Shown here piece by piece: positions 59,214-64,000 of a stretch of DNA of 64,000 bases. Both the position numbers and the translations under genes were made by a program. The first letter of the stretch is position 1, and every line of letters starts with the position of its first letter. The DNA is taken from NCBI RefSeq assembly GCF_900163865.1, contig NZ_FUKU01000071.1:1-64000 (forward strand). The letters are read 5' to 3'. The notes below the pieces were generated by a model. The model worked only from the letters and a program-made list of their open reading frames with translations. It made no database searches and had not been told where the DNA came from. Source of the DNA: Sphingobacterium sp. JB170 (lineage in GTDB: Bacteria; Bacteroidota; Bacteroidia; Sphingobacteriales; Sphingobacteriaceae).

Positions 59214-60530
59214 ATGGATGTTTTTCTCTTTATTATCATCGCTATTCTTGTTGTGTTACTTATTGTGACCGTGTGGCTCAATGCCAAAAAAGTCAGTCAG
59301 CGGCAATATCAGACACTACTCGAACAGCGCAATTCGACCATGCTAAATTTGGCGAAAATAGAAGAGCGGGAGCAGTTATTAGCGCAGACCAATACGCAGC
59401 TTGAGGCCGCCTTGGAGAAGGAACGTCAAGAACGCTCTTCAGTTGAACGTACATTGGAAGCGACCAATGCATTCCTTCAGGCACAGCAGGAGAAGTTTTC
59501 TGCCCAACAAGATGATATTAATAAGACAAGAGAGAAGTTTCAGCTAGAGTTTCAACAGATAGCCAACACAATTTTAGAAGAGAAGACTCAGAAATTTACT
59601 TCTGTTAATCAACTGCAAATGGATCAAATCCTGAACCCATTGAAGGAGCGAATCAAAACTTTTGAGGAAAAAGTGGAACGTACCTACCAGCACGAATCTG
59701 CTGAACGGAATGTGCTTAAAGGAGTTGTAGAGCAAATGATGCAGCAAAGTCTGTTAATTAAAAATGAAGCAAACAGCTTGACGCGTGCGCTGCGTGGGGA
59801 CAGTAAGAAACAGGGAAATTGGGGAGAGGTGATTCTTGAACGGGTCTTGGAGAGATCCGGATTAGTGAAAAATCAAGAGTACCAATTACAATCCGTTTTT
59901 AAAGATGATGAAAGTCGGAAAATTCCAGACGCCATTATTATGCTACCAGAAGATAAGCACCTGATCGTCGATTCTAAAGTTTCGCTCACAGCGTATGAGC
60001 GCTGGGTTGATTCCGAGGTGCTAGAAGAACAGCAGCAGTATTTGAAAAAGCACGTACAGTCGATTGAGAATCATGTACGCGAGCTTTCGAGCAAAAACTA
60101 TCAAGATTTGTACGATGTGCATTCGCCGGATTTTGTTTTATTATTCATGCCTATTGAGTCCGCCCTGAGTGTTGCTGTGAAAGAGAAAGCGGATCTATTT
60201 TCAGACGCATGGGATCGAAGGGTCGTTATTGTTAGCCCTTCAACGCTATTAGCAACGCTACGGACCATCGCTAGTATATGGGTGCAAGAGCGTCAAAATA
60301 GAAATGTGTTAGAAATAGCTAAAGAAGCCGGGGCGTTATATGATAAATTTGTAGGCTTTCTCGCGGATATGCAGCAGATTGATACTCACCTTCAAAAAGC
60401 TGCTGAGAAGCACAATGATGCGATGAAAAAACTCAGCACAGGATCAGGGAATGTAATCCGGAAAGTTGAAAATTTAAAAACTTTAGGAGCTAAAGCAAAC
60501 AAGCAAATTGACAACCGATTTCTGGATTAA
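59214..60530 (+). CDS. rmuC: DNA recombination protein RmuC
   Basis: This 438-residue protein has an N-terminal membrane segment (about 3-22), a long coiled coil (about 25-130) and the RmuC nuclease-like domain (about 150-400). That domain has the blocks KKQGNWGEVILERVLERSGL, IIMLPEDKHLIVDSKVSLTA and VHSPDFVLLFMPIESALSVA. RmuC limits DNA inversions and rearrangements. The fold belongs to the PD-(D/E)xK nucleases. It is 54 bp after the ureohydrolase-like gene on the same strand. Confidence 0.94.
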   Translation: MDVFLFIIIAILVVLLIVTVWLNAKKVSQRQYQTLLEQRNSTMLNLAKIEEREQLLAQTNTQLEAALEKERQERSSVERTLEATNAFLQAQQEKFSAQQDDINKTREKFQLEFQQIANTILEEKTQKFTSVNQLQMDQILNPLKERIKTFEEKVERTYQHESAERNVLKGVVEQMMQQSLLIKNEANSLTRALRGDSKKQGNWGEVILERVLERSGLVKNQEYQLQSVFKDDESRKIPDAIIMLPEDKHLIVDSKVSLTAYERWVDSEVLEEQQQYLKKHVQSIENHVRELSSKNYQDLYDVHSPDFVLLFMPIESALSVAVKEKADLFSDAWDRRVVIVSPSTLLATLRTIASIWVQERQNRNVLEIAKEAGALYDKFVGFLADMQQIDTHLQKAAEKHNDAMKKLSTGSGNVIRKVENLKTLGAKANKQIDNRFLD

Positions 60531-60706
60531 CGACGTAGATATTTTCGCGAGAGCCACAATTTGATGGATAATATTTCTATCTCATAGGTTTTACAGCCCT
60601 TTCTAATTTTAAAAAGTTTTCGACTTATCGATGCTTTTTGTCGGAGCGGAGCTAGTTAACTCGACCCCTGAGGAAAAATACTTAAACAATAATCCAACAA
60701 GAAAAA

Positions 60707-61579
60707 CTACATGGTGCTTACCGCACGTTTTAGCTCGACCTCTTCAAGTATAAATCCTCTGGCTCTTAGCTGTTCAAGAATGCCGCATTTTCGTTTCAAA
60801 TGAAAATATCCGACAGCAATAAAAATATTTTTCTCTCTCAACAAATCGGGAATAGTCTCCATCCACTTATTATTTCGTTGAAAAAGTAGTACATCACTTT
60901 CACATTCTTTTTCAAACTCATATTCTATATCAAATACTCGATACCTATTAGCGCGATCACAAGCATCCAAATCTGGTTTGTCACTTGTCATTTGCCTAAT
61001 CCAATAACGGATATGTTTCTTTTCTTTTTTCCAGTCTGTATCTTTATATTCTTTCTGAATTAATGTTAACTGTAAACTATCTGTTTCCAGCCCATAAGTC
61101 TCTACATTATTTTCTTCCGCCATATGTATTAGATAATTGTCGAGATGATCAAATGTATCCGTTGGTTTGGTCGTTTTACATATAGTCCTTTGAAATTGCT
61201 GTTGAAGCTTCCATCGAATCTCTATAGGTTTTAGTTTATGTAAATCTACACGCCAATTTCTGGTAATTTCCTTAAGTTTCTCTAACTCTTTTTTCTTTAA
61301 CTTCTTTTCAATTTCGAGCGATGATTGTCGCCGTTCAATCATTTGTCTTGTATCGTCCACTTTATCGATCGATTCAAAAACCGCAAGTTCAGAGTTCAAT
61401 AGAGCCTTTTTAATTTCTGGGATTGAATCAACGAAAGAATTTCCAAATTGATGAAACGTTCCAAGAATGTACGATTCCGTATTATTTGTCGTGTCAGATA
61501 CCTTCCATAAAATAGTTTCTTGGGCGAATGCGGATTGTTGAACCAAAAAGAATATTATTAAATATAGTCTGTATTTCAT
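60707..61579 (-). CDS. TraB/GumN-family secreted protein
   Basis: This 290-residue protein has a signal peptide (ends SAFAQ). The TraB/GumN pattern is visible: the N-terminal SYILGTFHQFGNSF with the conserved GTxH-type motif (about 37-50), YGLETDSLQ in the middle and FIAVGYFHLKRKCGILEQLR near the C-terminus (about 252-271). Related proteins are metal-dependent proteases (TIKI) or of unknown role. It is monocistronic and AT-rich, and may be acquired. Confidence 0.83.
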   Translation of the reverse strand: MKYRLYLIIFFLVQQSAFAQETILWKVSDTTNNTESYILGTFHQFGNSFVDSIPEIKKALLNSELAVFESIDKVDDTRQMIERRQSSLEIEKKLKKKELEKLKEITRNWRVDLHKLKPIEIRWKLQQQFQRTICKTTKPTDTFDHLDNYLIHMAEENNVETYGLETDSLQLTLIQKEYKDTDWKKEKKHIRYWIRQMTSDKPDLDACDRANRYRVFDIEYEFEKECESDVLLFQRNNKWMETIPDLLREKNIFIAVGYFHLKRKCGILEQLRARGFILEEVELKRAVSTM

Positions 61580-62195
61580 TATGTCCAGTTTGTTTGATAG
61601 CGAGCCAATTATTCGATTAAAATATAGTAACGGAAAAATATAAACTTAAATCCGAAATGCCTCCCGAACTGTTTAGAATCGGTGGGCTTTCTACAAGTAT
61701 TACTCTCAATGGTCCTGTGTCGTGGATTTGGTACACATTTAGCTAATTGAATTCAATAATTCCTTAATCCCATTTTTAGCAATTCGGCTATCTGCTCCAA
61801 GGCATCCAAACTAAGTTACACCTCATTGCTAGTCCAAGGGCAAATAGTGGTTTCGTTTCTTTGTCCAGTTGTTCAGCAACCTGCGTATTGTTTTTGCCCT
61901 GTTCTATGACTGCAACTTTTAATTTATTTTAAAAGGCATACATGGGCTCAGCATTTGTAAATACAATCCTAAAAGTTTCGGCCTTTAGGGCTGAGATATA
62001 AGGGGTATTTTAATTTTGGTCGATTTAATTTTTTATATCTAAAATATGACCGGCACGCTTATGATTACAATTTTTAGTCAATGATATTTGTTACCTAGAG
62101 TTAAATTTAGGAATTTTTTTTCTCAGCATATTGTAAATGCTCCTTTTAATATACCTAAAGATCTAACGTTTTTCGTGCGCAGCGGCAGTGATCGT
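61580..62195. other. Gene-poor, AT-rich stretch with relics
   Basis: Apart from the decayed XRE-type regulator at 61739-61930, I see no feature. Flanking bases contain no intact frame with a recognisable domain. Confidence 0.5.
61739..61930 (-). pseudogene. Decayed XRE-family helix-turn-helix regulator
   Basis: Read on the minus strand, one frame gives NKLKVAVIEQGKNNTQVAEQ LDKE. After a frameshift a second frame gives TICPWTSNEV, a stop and LSLDALEQIAELLKMG, and a third gives IKELLNSIS and a stop. In this order they match short Bacteroidota XRE regulators (LKVVLVEQGKTNKQLAEQLG ... LETLxxIAELLxVxVKELLNS). The frameshifts, the internal stop and the missing start show it is broken. Confidence 0.6.
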
Positions 62196-62243
62196 GTTTT
62201 TAATAACAAAGGAGTCCATTTGGACTCCTTTGTTATTAAAAAC
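62196..62243 (-). terminator. 23-bp perfect palindrome, terminator of the GGT gene
   Basis: Bases 62196-62218 pair perfectly with 62221-62243 (2-nt centre). The repeat overlaps the stop codon of the minus-strand GGT gene. The inner GC-rich part followed by TTTGTTATT on the minus strand fits a terminator. The 10-bp word CAGCGGCAGT occurs on both sides (62180-62189 and 62244-62253). Confidence 0.65.
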
Positions 62244-63927
62244 CAGCGGCAGTATCGTCGCCGCGAGGATCGGCTCCAGCTTGCCGTTTGCCGTTAGGTA
62301 ATATAATTATATTTTCCATCCGGCCGATTGATCCGCGTTTATGTATAGTGTATCCATCTTCTATTAAGCTTTTTCGAATATCGTCTGAGAGTGCCCCCGT
62401 TTCCACGTCAATGCGATCGGGTTGCCATTGGTGATGAAAACGCGGAGCGCTAACGGACTCCTGTGCGGACATACCGAATTCAAGTGTATTTAGAATACCT
62501 TGGAAGACCGATGTAATGATTGTTGACCCGCCCGGAGTTCCAATTACCATTTTGAGTTTTCCGTCCTCTTCGATTATAGTTGGCGTCATTGCGCTGAGCA
62601 TTCTTTTTCCGGGTTGTATGGAATTAGCTTTTCCTCCTAAAAGGCCGTAAATGTTGGGTGATCCCGGTTTTGCGGAAAAGTCATCCATCTCATTGTTTAA
62701 GAGGAATCCGGCACCATCAACCCATACACCTGACCCATAAGATCCATTTAAGGTTGTTGTTAATGATACGGCGTTGCCATCTTTGTCGACAATACTGAAA
62801 TGCGTAGTTTCCTCAGATTCATAACCGGGGAATTTTGCCGCGCTGACCGCTGAACTTGGGGTTGCTTTTTCTAGGCTTACCTTCGACATGCGCTCCTGGT
62901 TAAGCTTCTTGTTGGTTAAATACTCTATTGGGACATCATAAAAATCTGGATCACCAAGATGTGTAGCCCGGTCAGCGTAAATACGGCGTTCTGCTTCCAC
63001 CATCGCACGTATCGTGCTGTCCGACTGGAAGCCCCATTGGGACAAAGGGTATTGTTCTACGGATTGCAGTAGCGCTAAGAGGGCGGCACCGCCGCTTGAA
63101 GAAGGGGGCATGGAGATGATTGTGTAGTTTTTGTAATCACCGACAATCGGTTTACGCCATATGGCTTGGTAGTTTTCGAGATCATCATGCGAAATCAGTC
63201 CTTTTCCTCGTTTCATTTCTGCGACAATATCATCGGCAACCGATCCTTTGTAGAAGCCGTCTCGGCCATTCTTAGCAATTAAACCTAACGTATTAGCGAG
63301 ATGTGTTTGCGTAAACAAATCGCCTTCTTTCCATGGTTGATCGCGGATGATTGCTGCTCCAGGCGTGCTAAATTGCTTGAATCTTTTTTGATAGTTGTTG
63401 AATTCTTTTGCTTGGAGTGCAGTGATCTTAAAACCGGTATTTGCTAGTTCGATCGCCGGAGCAAGAAGCTCTTGCCAGCTGAGCGACCCATACTTTTTAT
63501 GCGCCTCTTGCATTCCGGCAACTGTTCCGGGAACGCCGGTAGCCAGGTGTCCATCTAAACTTAATCTAGTAATAGCATTGCCCGCAGAATCCAGGTACAT
63601 GTCGCGATGGGCAAGTGCTGGTGCCTTTTCGCGGAAATCTAATGCCGCTTTCTCTCCATCTTTACCGCGATAAATCAAAAAACCTCCACCACCGATATTT
63701 CCTGCATTGGGGTAGACGACGGCAAGAGCAAATTTAACGGCGATGGCCGCATCAATAGCATTACCACCCTTTTTTAAAATATCTACCCCTACACTCGAGG
63801 CCAGCGGATGCGCCGTTATGACGGCAGCATTATCATACTCCTTGGATGCTTCTGTCTTCTGCACGCGCTGCGTTTGGCAGGAAACGAGCAGAAAAAATAC
63901 AATTATAATGGATGAGAACCTTTTCAT
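62236..63927 (-). CDS. ggt: Gamma-glutamyltransferase (lipoprotein)
   Basis: GGT hydrolyses or transfers the gamma-glutamyl group of glutathione and related peptides in the periplasm. The 563-residue precursor has a lipoprotein signal with lipobox LLVSC (about residue 17). The substrate-binding Arg region is ALDFREKAPALAH. The autocatalytic cleavage Thr, which becomes the nucleophile, is in EETTHFSIVDKDGNAVSLTT (about 372-391), and SIQPGKRMLSAMTPTI and GTPGGSTIITSVFQ are also present. The small subunit ends at GDDTAAGF. Length and motifs are complete. The upstream 73 bp to the window edge contain no gene. Confidence 0.93.
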   Translation of the reverse strand: MKRFSSIIIVFFLLVSCQTQRVQKTEASKEYDNAAVITAHPLASSVGVDILKKGGNAIDAAIAVKFALAVVYPNAGNIGGGGFLIYRGKDGEKAALDFREKAPALAHRDMYLDSAGNAITRLSLDGHLATGVPGTVAGMQEAHKKYGSLSWQELLAPAIELANTGFKITALQAKEFNNYQKRFKQFSTPGAAIIRDQPWKEGDLFTQTHLANTLGLIAKNGRDGFYKGSVADDIVAEMKRGKGLISHDDLENYQAIWRKPIVGDYKNYTIISMPPSSSGGAALLALLQSVEQYPLSQWGFQSDSTIRAMVEAERRIYADRATHLGDPDFYDVPIEYLTNKKLNQERMSKVSLEKATPSSAVSAAKFPGYESEETTHFSIVDKDGNAVSLTTTLNGSYGSGVWVDGAGFLLNNEMDDFSAKPGSPNIYGLLGGKANSIQPGKRMLSAMTPTIIEEDGKLKMVIGTPGGSTIITSVFQGILNTLEFGMSAQESVSAPRFHHQWQPDRIDVETGALSDDIRKSLIEDGYTIHKRGSIGRMENIIILPNGKRQAGADPRGDDTAAGF

Positions 63928-64000
63928 GTGGGTAAATATAAGTTAAATGTTAGTTTTTTCCATTTTGTTAGCCTAAATTTAAGGAATATCAAATATTGGA

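Overview
The window looks like chromosomal DNA of a Bacteroidota bacterium of the family Sphingobacteriaceae (Sphingobacterium/Pedobacter-like). The basis is established knowledge of gene order and families: a SusC/SusD pair, a PorX-type response regulator with a PglZ domain, a fused LpxC-FabZ, mutY-ssb, a sigma-54 activator-lptE-TPR-secG cluster, and TAnnTTTG (-7) promoter motifs upstream of many genes. No rRNA, CRISPR array or complete prophage was seen. There is one tRNA gene (Glu, UUC).

Layout. 1-1743: an IS66-family insertion sequence cut by the left edge (tnpC, tnpB, tnpA, all minus). 1918-5852: GNAT acetyltransferase, M1 peptidase, a small membrane protein and an M23 peptidase, all minus. 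5984-11290: mutY, ssb, pheS, a TetR regulator, an RlmD-type rRNA methyltransferase and a small conserved protein. 11344-12900: two envelope proteins. 13072-17877: miaB, a sigma-54 activator, lptE, a TPR-like protein and secG. 18091-20106: groES-groEL behind a good -24/-12 (sigma-54) promoter candidate. 20287-22523: a GYF_2/dispanin protein, a DUF2752 protein and an MBL-fold hydrolase. 22612-27189: susD and susC (minus), followed by 860 bp without a gene that contains an orphan intrinsic terminator.

28053-34012 is an accessory region ending at tRNA-Glu. It carries a DHFR-like reductase gene, two AraC regulators, a secreted flavodoxin-RidA fusion, a truncated MFS transporter and two decayed copies of a Bacteroidota serine recombinase. 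Both recombinase relics end in the same 42-bp terminator repeat, and one of them is joined to the tRNA. I read this as the remains of successive integrations at tRNA-Glu with small cargo left behind.

34173-46696: GH20 hexosaminidase, a YtxJ-like thiol protein, a secreted protein, ribH, a membrane TPR protein, a CapD-like nucleotide-sugar enzyme, alanine dehydrogenase, an esterase, a lone ABC ATPase, and an ECF sigma/membrane protein/outer-membrane barrel operon. 46760-48739: tsaE and porX. 49097-54913: an HD hydrolase and the lipid A cluster lpxD, lpxC-fabZ, lpxA, then an ABC ATPase and efp. 54985-63927: 5-formyl-THF cyclo-ligase, a SerB-PGDH-like fusion, an NAD-dependent epimerase, a degenerate ureohydrolase, rmuC, a TraB/GumN protein, a broken XRE regulator and gamma-glutamyltransferase.

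Most of the window is housekeeping: envelope and lipid A synthesis, rRNA/tRNA modification, protein export and folding. The best candidates for something new are the flavodoxin-RidA/AraC module inside the recombinase relics, the sigma-54 promoter candidates for groESL and an OmpA lipoprotein, and the ureohydrolase with altered metal ligands.
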